Positions 37,544 through 45,368 of a stretch of DNA of 64,000 bases are shown one piece after another. The stretch is taken from contig NZ_BSST01000001.1 of assembly GCF_030161395.1 (NCBI RefSeq), positions 4,278,001-4,342,000 of the forward strand, written 5' to 3'. Under the pieces are notes generated by a model, which was not told the DNA's origin, made no database searches, and worked only from the letters and a program-made list of their open reading frames with translations. Within the stretch, counting starts at the first letter, position 1. Each line of letters starts with the position of its first letter. The DNA is from Thalassotalea insulae (GTDB lineage Bacteria > Pseudomonadota > Gammaproteobacteria > Enterobacterales > Alteromonadaceae). The translations under genes and the position numbers were made by a program.

Positions 37544-38014
37544 TTTTTAACTGCCTTTATTACCGTTAACTGATAGGTGCAAGCTAATTTATCGAAAGTA
37601 CTAAAACAATTTGTTGTTGGAGATCATGCTTTTTATCTTGAATAAGCAGATTGATTGATTCAAATCACATTTGCGGCAAATTAACAAAATTATGCAACTA
37701 TTAAGGGCTGTTAATCTTTGCTGTTTGAATTTAGTTGACCCCTTTAGGCAGCATCTGTTTGGCATTTCTACTGTGTTGCCCCGCATGGATGTGGGATAAG
37801 GTGACTTTGCAGGAGCATAAAATCATTACCGCTTGATTTGAGTAGAATGACTACAGGTCACAAACGCTGCAGTGTATCAATACCAAACAAGTTGCTACAA
37901 AAACAAACTTGAGATCAACAGACTCTAGTTTAGAGCGAAGATTTTTAAAAAATTATCTTTTAGATTCAACGGCGTGATATCATCTATACCAAAGTTATAA
38001 GCTTAGTTAAATTA
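37544..38014. other. Divergent regulatory region between nirC and the exporter-fnr operon
   Basis: About 470 bp with no supported gene. It should carry the promoters for the nir operon (leftward) and for the exporter-fnr operon (rightward). The clearest element is the FNR/DNR-like box at 37655-37668, about 112 bp from the nirC start. A TTGAGATCAA palindrome lies at about 37909-37918. No transcription start can be fixed from sequence alone. Confidence 0.5.
37655..37668. promoter_or_regulatory. FNR/DNR-type box upstream of nirC
   Basis: TTGATTCAAATCAC matches the TTGAT-N4-ATCAA consensus of FNR/DNR proteins at 9 of 10 positions. It lies about 112 bp upstream of the nirC start in the nir promoter region, and fnr itself is the second gene of the divergent operon, so control by low oxygen (FNR) or by nitric oxide (DNR/NnrR) is likely. 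Confidence 0.6.
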
Positions 38015-38683
38015 ATGGAAATCGATTATTTTTCCGCATTTATTATCGGCTTGATGGGCTCAGGGCACTGTATCGGCATGTGTGGTGGAATCACCACCAT
38101 GTTTACCTCTTCCTTAGCCAAAGACGCTAAAAATCATCCACTTTACGTTATCAGTTACCATATTGGCCGCATCTCATCATATGCATTGATTGGTGCAATA
38201 GCCGGCTTTACCGGTTCACTTGCCGCCAAAAATATCGGTTTACCGATCACCGGATTAAAAATCATCGCTGGCATATTTTTAATCTTACTCGGCCTCTATA
38301 TGGGCCAATGGCTGATGTGGTTGACTAAGGTAGAAATGCTTGGCAAACACTTGTGGCAATATATTTCGCCATTTAGTAAAAAATTATTGCCGGTTAACAA
38401 CTTAAAGCAGGCATTGTTACTAGGTGCACTATGGGGCTGGTTACCTTGTGGTTTGGTTTATTCAACCTTAACTTGGTCACTGGCTAGTGGTAGTGGAAAA
38501 ACGGGGGCGTTAATTATGATGTGTTTTGGTTTAGGAACACTCCCCGCACTGCTATTTTTATCTTTTGGAATAGTGCAAGGGCAGCAATTATTCAAAAATG
38601 TTCGCGTCAGAAAGTTCATCGCTTTACTACTCATTGCTTATGGCATTTTTACATTAAACATTGCATACAGAACCCTATTTTAA
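38015..38683 (+). CDS. Sulfite exporter TauE/SafE-like membrane protein (cbb3/FNR-linked)
   Basis: 222-residue polytopic membrane protein of the PF13386 group, with about six helices. The first contains GSGHCIGMCGGI, whose His and Cys are a hallmark of the group; a second set GWLPCGLVYS lies near 145. Members often sit beside ccoNOQP-ccoGHIS genes and have been tied to copper handling and cbb3 oxidase assembly. Here the cco genes are absent and the gene stands 45 bp before fnr, probably in one operon. Confidence 0.85.
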   Translation: MEIDYFSAFIIGLMGSGHCIGMCGGITTMFTSSLAKDAKNHPLYVISYHIGRISSYALIGAIAGFTGSLAAKNIGLPITGLKIIAGIFLILLGLYMGQWLMWLTKVEMLGKHLWQYISPFSKKLLPVNNLKQALLLGALWGWLPCGLVYSTLTWSLASGSGKTGALIMMCFGLGTLPALLFLSFGIVQGQQLFKNVRVRKFIALLLIAYGIFTLNIAYRTLF

Positions 38684-38728
38684 TACCATAGCAAAGGTAG
38701 CAACCAAGATTGAGTGATAAAGGATTTT

Positions 38729-39448
38729 ATGTATAAGAATCAATGTTCCGGTCAGCAGCATATCCACTGCCAAAATTGTAGTATTAGTGAGCTATGTCTG
38801 CCTTTCTCGTTAAACGATCGGGAGATGGATACGCTCGATCAAATTATCGATCGTAAACGCCCAATCCATAAAGGTGAAGAGCTGTTCCAAGACGGTCAGA
38901 AAATGCAGTCCTTGTATGCAATTCGCTCTGGTACTTTTAAAACATTTACCGTGAATGAAAGTGGCGAAGAACAAATTACCGGTTTTCACCTCGCTGGTGA
39001 TTTACTTGGCTTTGATGCTATTGCTGCCACTGAGCACCCAAGCTTTGCTAAGGCATTAGAAACATCTATGGTCTGTGAGATCCCTTACAATACTTTAGAT
39101 AACCTATCGAACAGCATGCCGAAATTAAAAAAACAAATTTTGCGCATGATGAGCAGTGAAATCAAAACCGATCAACAAATGTTAACTTTGCTTAACCGTA
39201 AAAATGCCGAGCAACGTTTAGCAACCTTTATCAGCTCATTAAGTGCTCGTTATCAAGCACGTGGCTTATCAGCAAAAGAGTTTCGTTTAACCATGACCCG
39301 CAGTGATATCGGCAATTATATTGGTTTAACCGTGGAAACTATTAGCCGCTTATTAAACCGTTTTCATAAGAGCGGCATTATTCAAGTTGACGGTAAACTC
39401 ATTACTATTTTAGATATAGATAAACTAAACGAGTGTGCTGATTTATAA
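38729..39448 (+). CDS. fnr: Anaerobic regulator FNR
   Basis: Oxygen-sensing CRP-family regulator, 239 residues. The [4Fe-4S] ligands are all present as Cys14, Cys17 and Cys23 in HCQNCSISELC and Cys116 in MVCEIP. The cAMP-like barrel is followed by the helix-turn-helix RSDIGNYIGLTVETISRLL, with the FNR recognition residues Glu, Ser and Arg. It closely resembles E. coli FNR and Shewanella EtrA. The ATG at 38729 has AAAGGA upstream and is preferred over a GTG at 38714. It is a candidate activator of the divergent nir operon and of uspE, both of which have FNR-like boxes. Confidence 0.95.
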   Translation: MYKNQCSGQQHIHCQNCSISELCLPFSLNDREMDTLDQIIDRKRPIHKGEELFQDGQKMQSLYAIRSGTFKTFTVNESGEEQITGFHLAGDLLGFDAIAATEHPSFAKALETSMVCEIPYNTLDNLSNSMPKLKKQILRMMSSEIKTDQQMLTLLNRKNAEQRLATFISSLSARYQARGLSAKEFRLTMTRSDIGNYIGLTVETISRLLNRFHKSGIIQVDGKLITILDIDKLNECADL

Positions 39449-39458
39449 ATCAGCACAC
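39433..39458. terminator. Perfect 26-bp palindrome across the fnr stop codon
   Basis: GTGTGCTGATTTA (39433-39445) is followed at once by its exact reverse complement (39446-39458); the second arm begins with the fnr stop codon TAA. The RNA would fold into a strong hairpin covering the last five fnr codons. The tail that follows is only moderately T-rich, so this may be a terminator, a 3' stability hairpin, or a protein-binding site. Confidence 0.6.
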
Positions 39459-39517
39459 CTTGTGTATTCCTCCCTACTTTTACTACTTCCTCAACACTAA
39501 GATTGATCAAATACTTT

Positions 39518-39531
39518 TTGATTTAAAACAA
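39518..39531. promoter_or_regulatory. FNR-like box upstream of uspE
   Basis: TTGATTTAAAACAA matches TTGAT-N4-ATCAA at 9 of 10 positions. It lies about 39 bp before a possible -10 hexamer TATACT (39564-39569) and 82 bp before the uspE ATG, so uspE may respond to FNR, whose gene is just upstream. Confidence 0.5.
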
Positions 39532-39612
39532 AGTATTAATGTTTAATATTGCCGTATTCTCGCTATACTGAAGATAAGTTAATAACCAGTTTTATCTTAA
39601 TTGGAGCGGATA

Positions 39613-40542
39613 ATGGAAAAGTATCAAAAAATATTAGCAGTGATAGATCCAACAACTGAAGAGCAAAAAGCCCTGAAGCGTGCAGTAGAGTTAGCGAAAA
39701 AAACGGGAGCTATGATCACCGCATTTTTGTCGATTTATGACTTTTCCTATGAAATGACAACTATGCTATCAAGTGATGAACGCGAAGCTATGCGTCAATC
39801 CTTAATTAATGATCGTATCCAGTGGCTCAATGACATAATTGATAGTATCGACCATCAAGATCTCACTATTGACAGCAAGGTGATTTGGCATAACCGTCCA
39901 TTTGAACCTATTATCGAACAGGTATTAAAGCATCAATACGACATAGTCATCAAAGGCACCCATCAGCACGATAAACTAAAATCTGTAATTTTCACCCCAA
40001 CCGACTGGCATATTTTAAGAAAATGCCCATGCCCTGTTTTATTGGTGAAAGAGCATTCCTGGCCAATTAACGGCAATATTGTGGCCGCATTAAATGTTGG
40101 CAGTGATGAATCTGAACACCAATCGCTCAATGTCAAAATAACTGAAGAAGCCATTCATTTATCTAAACTTATTTTAGCCAATATTCATTTAGTCAATTCT
40201 TTCCCTGGTACACCGGTAAACATTGCCATTGAAATCCCTGAATTTAACGCCAGTGAATATAACGATTCGATGTTTAACCATCATAAAGAAGCGATGGCAA
40301 AACACGCGCAGAGCTATTCAATTGGTGAAGAGCATACCCATGTAGTTGAAGGTTTACCCGAAGATGTCATTGAAAATTTATCAAACGAGTTAGATGCAGA
40401 ATTGGTTATTTTAGGCACGGTTGGCCGTACGGGTATTTCTGCCGCTCTAATTGGTAATACAGCAGAACATGTTATCGATCGACTGAATTGTGATGTTTTG
40501 GCATTAAAACCTGATGGCTACGTCTCCCCTATGGCGGAATAA
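39613..40542 (+). CDS. uspE: Universal stress protein UspE
   Basis: 309-residue tandem universal-stress protein with two Usp domains (about 1-150 and 155-305). The second ends with the nucleotide-binding GTVGRTGISAALIGNTAEHVI pattern; the first has a weaker GTHQHDKLKSVIF version. UspE in E. coli is involved in stress survival and aggregation, and its gene also lies near fnr. The ATG at 39613 is preceded by GGAG; an in-frame TTG at 39601 is unlikely. It is expressed from its own promoter, which contains a possible FNR box. Confidence 0.93.
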   Translation: MEKYQKILAVIDPTTEEQKALKRAVELAKKTGAMITAFLSIYDFSYEMTTMLSSDEREAMRQSLINDRIQWLNDIIDSIDHQDLTIDSKVIWHNRPFEPIIEQVLKHQYDIVIKGTHQHDKLKSVIFTPTDWHILRKCPCPVLLVKEHSWPINGNIVAALNVGSDESEHQSLNVKITEEAIHLSKLILANIHLVNSFPGTPVNIAIEIPEFNASEYNDSMFNHHKEAMAKHAQSYSIGEEHTHVVEGLPEDVIENLSNELDAELVILGTVGRTGISAALIGNTAEHVIDRLNCDVLALKPDGYVSPMAE

Positions 40543-40558
40543 TCTTAGGCTGATGACA

Positions 40559-40612
40559 ACAAACTGAGCGTTAATACCTTTGAGATAAGATGTTACTTAA
40601 CGCTCAGTTTGT
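40559..40612. repeat. 16-bp perfect inverted repeat between uspE and ttcA
   Basis: ACAAACTGAGCGTTAA-type arms: 40559-40574 (with c60/a59 at the base) and 40597-40612 are exact reverse complements, separated by 22 nt. It starts 17 bp after uspE and its right arm stops 1 bp before a TATAAT hexamer (40614-40619). It could be a terminator with a large loop, or an operator that overlaps the promoter of ttcA. Confidence 0.6.
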
Positions 40613-40613
40613 A

Positions 40614-40619
40614 TATAAT
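40614..40619 (+). promoter_or_regulatory. Possible -10 element of ttcA
   Basis: A perfect TATAAT lies 38 bp before the ttcA ATG. A matching -35 is not clear, since the 17-bp position reads TGTTAC, so help by an activator or a weak promoter is possible. Confidence 0.35.
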
Positions 40620-40656
40620 ACGCGCCGATTTTTGATTTAAATATGATGAACGCGCG

Positions 40657-41595
40657 ATGGCCAGTACTCTACTTACAAATACATTAACTTCACAGCAAAA
40701 AACACAACTCAATAAACTTGAGAAAAGACTTCGTCGTCATGTTGGTCAAGCAATTGCCCAATATAATATGATTGAAGATGGTGACAAGATAATGGTTTGT
40801 TTATCTGGCGGCAAAGACAGTTACGCGTTACTATCCATCTTGTTGATTTTAAAGGAATCGGCGCCGATACATTTTGATATTGTTGCTGTTAACCTAGATC
40901 AGAAACAGCCAGGCTTTCCTGAAGATGTGCTGCCCAATTATCTTGCTTCACTCAATGTTGATTATAAAATTATCGAAGAAGATACCTACGCAATAGTCAA
41001 AGAAAAAATTCCTGAAGGCAAAACCACCTGTAGTTTATGCTCACGCTTACGTCGAGCAGTGCTATATCGGGTAGCTAAAGAGCTTAATGCCACTAAAATT
41101 GCGCTAGGACACCACAGAGATGACATGATAGAGACTATGATGCTCAATATGTTTTACGGCGGCAAATTAAAAGCGATGCCAGCCAAACTAGTCTCAGATA
41201 ATGGTGAACATGTCGTCATTCGCCCATTAGCCTTTTGTAAAGAGTCTGAGCTGATTCAGTATGCTGAGTTGAAGCAGTTTCCGATCATTCCATGTAATTT
41301 ATGCGGTTCGCAACCCAATTTACAGCGACAAAACATTAAACAAATGCTGAACGACTGGCACGATAAATTCCCTGGTCGTATCGAGTCAATGTTCACCGCG
41401 ATGCAAAATGTCGTGCCGTCTCACTTATGTGACAATAACCTGTTTGATTTTAAAACCATTACCGTCGACTCAGGTGTCATTAATGGTGGTGATGTCGCTT
41501 TCGATCCATCTGACGACCTAGCTGTCACGCCATCAACAGCCCCCTCTTATCACCAAGATAATGCCCAACAGCTTGATATTGTTGAAATAAAATAA
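40657..41595 (+). CDS. ttcA: tRNA 2-thiocytidine(32) synthetase TtcA
   Basis: Adds sulfur to cytidine 32 of certain tRNAs in an ATP- and FeS-dependent way. The 312-residue protein has the PP-loop SGGKDS at 50-55, the cluster cysteines CSLC (Cys125, Cys128) and Cys216 in CNLCG, which correspond to the three FeS ligands of E. coli TtcA, and GHHRDD at 151-156. A C-terminal extension of about 50 residues follows the conserved domain. It is near fnr-uspE as in E. coli and Shewanella. Confidence 0.95.
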   Translation: MASTLLTNTLTSQQKTQLNKLEKRLRRHVGQAIAQYNMIEDGDKIMVCLSGGKDSYALLSILLILKESAPIHFDIVAVNLDQKQPGFPEDVLPNYLASLNVDYKIIEEDTYAIVKEKIPEGKTTCSLCSRLRRAVLYRVAKELNATKIALGHHRDDMIETMMLNMFYGGKLKAMPAKLVSDNGEHVVIRPLAFCKESELIQYAELKQFPIIPCNLCGSQPNLQRQNIKQMLNDWHDKFPGRIESMFTAMQNVVPSHLCDNNLFDFKTITVDSGVINGGDVAFDPSDDLAVTPSTAPSYHQDNAQQLDIVEIK

Positions 41596-41635
41596 TGAGC
41601 AACGCCGATACCGCTAATAGCATGAGAATTTAATT

Positions 41636-42928
41636 ATGTTTGAAAGAATTTTTGCCCTTAATGCCCATCATACTTCGATTAAACAAGAAATAATTGCCGG
41701 GATCACTACGTTTTTAACAATGGCCTATATTATTTTTGTTAATCCCACCATGCTGGCTGCAACAGGGATGGATCATGGTGCTATTTTTGTTGCCACCTGC
41801 CTGGCCGCAGCTCTGGGTTGCTTTATTATGGGACTGCTTGCCAATTATCCGATTGCCTTAGCACCAGGCATGGGATTAAACGCGTTTTTTACCTATAGTG
41901 TGGTCCTGGAAATGGGCTATAGCTGGCAAGTCGCACTTGGTGGTGTATTTCTCTCTGGCTGTATTTTTACCTTGTTAAGCTTATTTAAATTAAGGGAATG
42001 GATCATCAATTCCATTCCTCATGCTTTACGTTTTGGTATCGCTGCTGGCATTGGCTTGTTTTTAGCTTTTATTGCGTTAAAAAATGCCGGCATTGTTGTT
42101 GATAACCCGGCAACCTTTGTTAGCCTTGGCGATGTTACTGCGTTTCCAGCGGTAATGGCAGCATTGGGCTTATTCCTGATTGTCGGCCTAGCAAATAAAC
42201 AAATCAACGGCGCGGTAATGATCTCAATATTAGCTATTACCTTAATAGGCTTACTTGCCGGTAATATAGAATATCAAGGGCTGATATCATCGCCGCCGTC
42301 GATCAGCCCCACGTTGATGCAATTGGATATTGCCGGCGCTTTCAATGTTGGGATGATCAGCGTTGTTTTTGCATTTTTATTTGTCGATTTATTTGATACC
42401 TCAGGCACGCTGATTGCCGTTGCACAAAAAGGAGAGCTACTCGACAGTAAAGGTAATTTACCGCGTTTAGGTAAAGCACTACTAGCTGATTCTACCGCAA
42501 CAGTTGCCGGTAGTATGCTTGGCACCTCAACAACTACCAGTTATGTAGAAAGCACCGCTGGCGTTGCCGCTGGCGGCAGAACTGGCCTAACGGCTGTTGT
42601 AGTAGGCGTACTGTTTTTATTGGCGTTATTCTTTTCACCATTAGCAGGTATGGTACCCGCATACGCAACGGCTGGCCCATTATTTTATGTCGCAGTACTC
42701 ATGTTAGCAGGTCTAGTACAGGTAGACTGGCATGACCTTTCAGACGCTGTCCCTGTAGCTATTATCTGTATTACCATGCCACTTACTTTTTCTATCGCTC
42801 ATGGCATTACTTTTGGTTTTATCAGTTATGTTGCAGTTCGCCTGTTTAGTGGGCAATATAAACAACTTAATCCTAGCGTCATAGTGCTAGCGCTACTATT
42901 TTTAATGAAAGTTATTTTTATCGGCTAA
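41636..42928 (+). CDS. NCS2/AzgA-type purine permease
   Basis: 430-residue polytopic transporter (about 12-14 helices) of the AzgA-like group that takes up adenine, guanine or hypoxanthine by proton symport. Visible motifs are TTFLTMAYIIFVNP near 24-37, ALAPGMGLNAFF in TM3 and LFDTSGTL followed by GTSTTTSYVESTAGVAAGGRTG in the TM8-TM9 region (written here as two parts). Length agrees with E. coli AdeQ/GhxQ. Strong terminator follows. The exact purine cannot be read from sequence. Confidence 0.9.
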   Translation: MFERIFALNAHHTSIKQEIIAGITTFLTMAYIIFVNPTMLAATGMDHGAIFVATCLAAALGCFIMGLLANYPIALAPGMGLNAFFTYSVVLEMGYSWQVALGGVFLSGCIFTLLSLFKLREWIINSIPHALRFGIAAGIGLFLAFIALKNAGIVVDNPATFVSLGDVTAFPAVMAALGLFLIVGLANKQINGAVMISILAITLIGLLAGNIEYQGLISSPPSISPTLMQLDIAGAFNVGMISVVFAFLFVDLFDTSGTLIAVAQKGELLDSKGNLPRLGKALLADSTATVAGSMLGTSTTTSYVESTAGVAAGGRTGLTAVVVGVLFLLALFFSPLAGMVPAYATAGPLFYVAVLMLAGLVQVDWHDLSDAVPVAIICITMPLTFSIAHGITFGFISYVAVRLFSGQYKQLNPSVIVLALLFLMKVIFIG

Positions 42929-42985
42929 GTTATATCTATTGGAATCAATATTTAATGCAAATAATATTAATTCCGTTATCAAAGC

Positions 42986-43016
42986 AAAAAAGCGCGATAT
43001 ATTATCGCGCTTTTTT
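42986..43016. terminator. Bidirectional intrinsic terminator
   Basis: A14-bp stem (AAAAAAGCGCGATA / TATCGCGCTTTTTT) with a 3-nt loop is flanked by A and T runs, so it works in both directions: for the permease gene on the plus strand and for the bax gene on the minus strand (its stop is 30 bp away). Confidence 0.93.
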
Positions 43017-43045
43017 ATCAAAGTTCTGATTTACCTTCGGCTAGA

Positions 43046-43870
43046 CTACTCACTGGCATAACTATCAAAATAACGCTGGTTATGTCTGATCATTTCACTG
43101 ATCTCAAGTACGTAATCTGTACCTCTTTCAGAATACGGCAATAAACCTGTCGCTAATATTTGCGCAGATAATGGCTTATCCTGTTGGCGTAACTGACTTC
43201 TGATAATGCGAAATACCCGATATGCTGCATTAGTATTAATATTAAAAAGATAATGCTGCACAGCCTTTTCTACTGATTGAAACGCCGCCACTTCGTGTTT
43301 AAGCCCTTCATCTCGCCCATTAGGTACCATGCCGCAACCTTTTTTATAACACCAGATGCCGAAAAAATTTAACCCTATACGGGCAAAACGAGATGTTCCC
43401 CACGCGGATTCATTCGCCGCCTGAACTAAAATTAGCTCTTTCGGTACGATATCAACCCTAGTTAATAATTCCTTAATTTTATCAACCGGTGACAATTTTT
43501 TACTGACTTTGTATTTTTTTGCTAATTGCTGCATTAACTGGCTTTCTTCCGCTGTTAACGCTTGCGACTGAACAAGTTTTTGCTCAATTACGAATAATTG
43601 TTTTCGTAAACGACTAATACGGTCATTTTCATCATCAATTGCCGGTTTAATGAAAGCAAAAAATTGTTTTTTCTTTTGCTTAACATCTTTAATATCAGCA
43701 AATTCAGGCAAGTCTACATTGTGCAAAGGCTGTTCAACTTGTGACTTTGCACTAACTTGATCATCTTGTTTATCTGCAACTTGATATTGCTGTTGTTCGA
43801 TCAGCGGTTTAACTAAAGCAATGATAAAAACCGCAAATAAACTTGCCCTGATTAACCATGTTTTAAACAC
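43046..43870 (-). CDS. bax: Bax-like glucosaminidase domain protein
   Basis: Putative peptidoglycan N-acetylglucosaminidase similar to E. coli Bax. The 274-residue protein has an N-terminal signal-anchor (about 5-22), a low-complexity, charged linker to residue 130, and the glucosaminidase domain with the catalytic Glu154 in AANESAWGTSRFA, then NFFGIWCYKKGCG and FNINTNAAYR. The start is a GTG at 43870 with an excellent AAAGGAG ribosome site. Gene probably monocistronic or read after the membrane-protein gene 16 bp upstream. Confidence 0.9.
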   Translation of the reverse strand: MFKTWLIRASLFAVFIIALVKPLIEQQQYQVADKQDDQVSAKSQVEQPLHNVDLPEFADIKDVKQKKKQFFAFIKPAIDDENDRISRLRKQLFVIEQKLVQSQALTAEESQLMQQLAKKYKVSKKLSPVDKIKELLTRVDIVPKELILVQAANESAWGTSRFARIGLNFFGIWCYKKGCGMVPNGRDEGLKHEVAAFQSVEKAVQHYLFNINTNAAYRVFRIIRSQLRQQDKPLSAQILATGLLPYSERGTDYVLEISEMIRHNQRYFDSYASE

Positions 43871-43886
43871 TGCAAACTCCTTTTAA

Positions 43887-44693
43887 CTATGCCGAAAATG
43901 TGCTGTCGAAATGATCACTGGCATCTTTGCTGACACTTAAATGCATACCAAAGATCTCGCGATATAAAATTCCTTTTACATTATAAAACATTGGCGCCAA
44001 ATAGCTTAACGCAAACAAAGTAAAAACCCCTCCAAGCAAAGCAACAGAAGTTGTCGCTAATAGCACCAGTGGTAAAACACAAAGAATAAGTGCAATAAAC
44101 AGTACTAAATAGATAGCAAATAAATGAAACCACTGAAAGCGAGTGACTTGCAACGAGAGGCTAATGGCTTTTAATGGCGACATTTTTTTTTCTACCACTA
44201 ATGGCAGCACTAACGAGAGAGCAACAGCGAGATAAATTCCGGGTAAGTAGAACATGGTAACGCCAAGTGCCACCATAGTGGAAGATAACAAGGCACAGAT
44301 AGCGACCCAGCTGCCACGCTTTAAAAAAGCAAATATCAGTTTAACATGAGTTTGTAACCCAACCGCATGGAAGATCCCCATCATCTCAACGCCAACTAAG
44401 AAAGGGTAAACCACTATAGTCACCAAGATATTAAGCAACGCACCAGCCTGCGGCTCCTGCTGTCCTTGCTGTTCTTGAAATAAAACGTCAACGCCGCCGA
44501 CATAGCTAGCGACTAACAAAGTGACCAAAACACCGATTAATAATGAGATAAACAGACCCAAATTGATCGAGCTACGCGATTTATTTGTCAAACGCCAAGC
44601 TTCGTGCAATACCCCTTTAACATCAATGGAATACTCTCCTTTTAATGCCTTTTCTATACTACCACCGACCTGCAAAATTGAACGTTCTTCCAC
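43887..44693 (-). CDS. Uncharacterised inner-membrane protein
   Basis: 268-residue protein with about six membrane segments (near 46-66, 85-107, 126-150, 150-172, 190-215, 218-240). A first stretch of 35 residues is cytoplasmic. The VVEKKMSPLKAISLSLQVTRFQW pattern resembles glycerophosphoryl-diester-phosphodiesterase-membrane-domain or DUF975-like proteins, in which paired helices surround such a loop; I cannot place it in a named family. It uses a GTG start (44693) with AAAGG before it. It may be cotranscribed with bax, which suggests an envelope role (inference). Confidence 0.65.
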   Translation of the reverse strand: MEERSILQVGGSIEKALKGEYSIDVKGVLHEAWRLTNKSRSSINLGLFISLLIGVLVTLLVASYVGGVDVLFQEQQGQQEPQAGALLNILVTIVVYPFLVGVEMMGIFHAVGLQTHVKLIFAFLKRGSWVAICALLSSTMVALGVTMFYLPGIYLAVALSLVLPLVVEKKMSPLKAISLSLQVTRFQWFHLFAIYLVLFIALILCVLPLVLLATTSVALLGGVFTLFALSYLAPMFYNVKGILYREIFGMHLSVSKDASDHFDSTFSA

Positions 44694-44819
44694 TAAATTA
44701 CCTTTTTATCAAACAACTGAGATAAATACCGCTTAGCGTTCGAGACATTCTAAACGACAAAAGGTTAATTATACCTAAAGTTAACCAATGAATAAAAGCT
44801 TTTACCAAAGCAAGCAGCG

Positions 44820-45368
44820 CTAGTCATGAATATGCTGTAATATTTGCCGAAAATAAGTACTGCCTTTTTCTCTAGCAAGTGCGATATTATTATCAGGAAT
44901 TCGTTCAGGCTCAGGGTATAAGGTTAGCACCTTGGAAAGGCTTTCTTCTCTAAGCAAATGTAGCATCGGCAAAGGTGAGCGATTAGTAAAATTAGCGGCG
45001 TCTTCCGCTGCTTCTCCTTCAAATACATAATCGGGATGAAAACTGGCAAGCTGAAATGTACCTTCAAACCCTAAATCAACCAGTAACTCATTAGCATAAT
45101 CGAGTAACTCTAAATAAGCATCAAAATCTCTAAAACCTAAGCTACAAATCAATAACGTAGTTTCTGTTTCAGGATGCGCGGCTAGATATTCAAATTGTCC
45201 GGCTAAATCAGTTAATACTTTTTCTATGCGGGTATGCGGACAGATATGATACTTGATAGTGTTATTAACAAACTCTTTTTTCGCAAAAGGACAAAAATTT
45301 AAACCAATAATCACCTGCTCTAGCCAGCGCTTAGTTTTGACAATTGCGGGATGAATTTGCTCAGTCAT
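44820..45368 (-). CDS. DUF1415 family protein
   Basis: 182-residue soluble protein with the DUF1415 pattern: TKRWLEQVIIGLNFCPFAKK near 12-31 and a PMLHLLREESLSKVLTLYPEPERIP segment near the C-terminus, split by LASFHPDYVFEG. Function is unknown; conserved Cys and His residues are in the first motif. It overlaps the ABC transporter gene by 8 bp, so the two are coupled. Confidence 0.85.
   Translation of the reverse strand: MTEQIHPAIVKTKRWLEQVIIGLNFCPFAKKEFVNNTIKYHICPHTRIEKVLTDLAGQFEYLAAHPETETTLLICSLGFRDFDAYLELLDYANELLVDLGFEGTFQLASFHPDYVFEGEAAEDAANFTNRSPLPMLHLLREESLSKVLTLYPEPERIPDNNIALAREKGSTYFRQILQHIHD

Noticed and set aside
39503..39516. TTGATCAAAT sequence upstream of uspE as a second FNR box
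   Set aside because: Only one half-site fits at the required spacing; the site at 39518-39531 is better.
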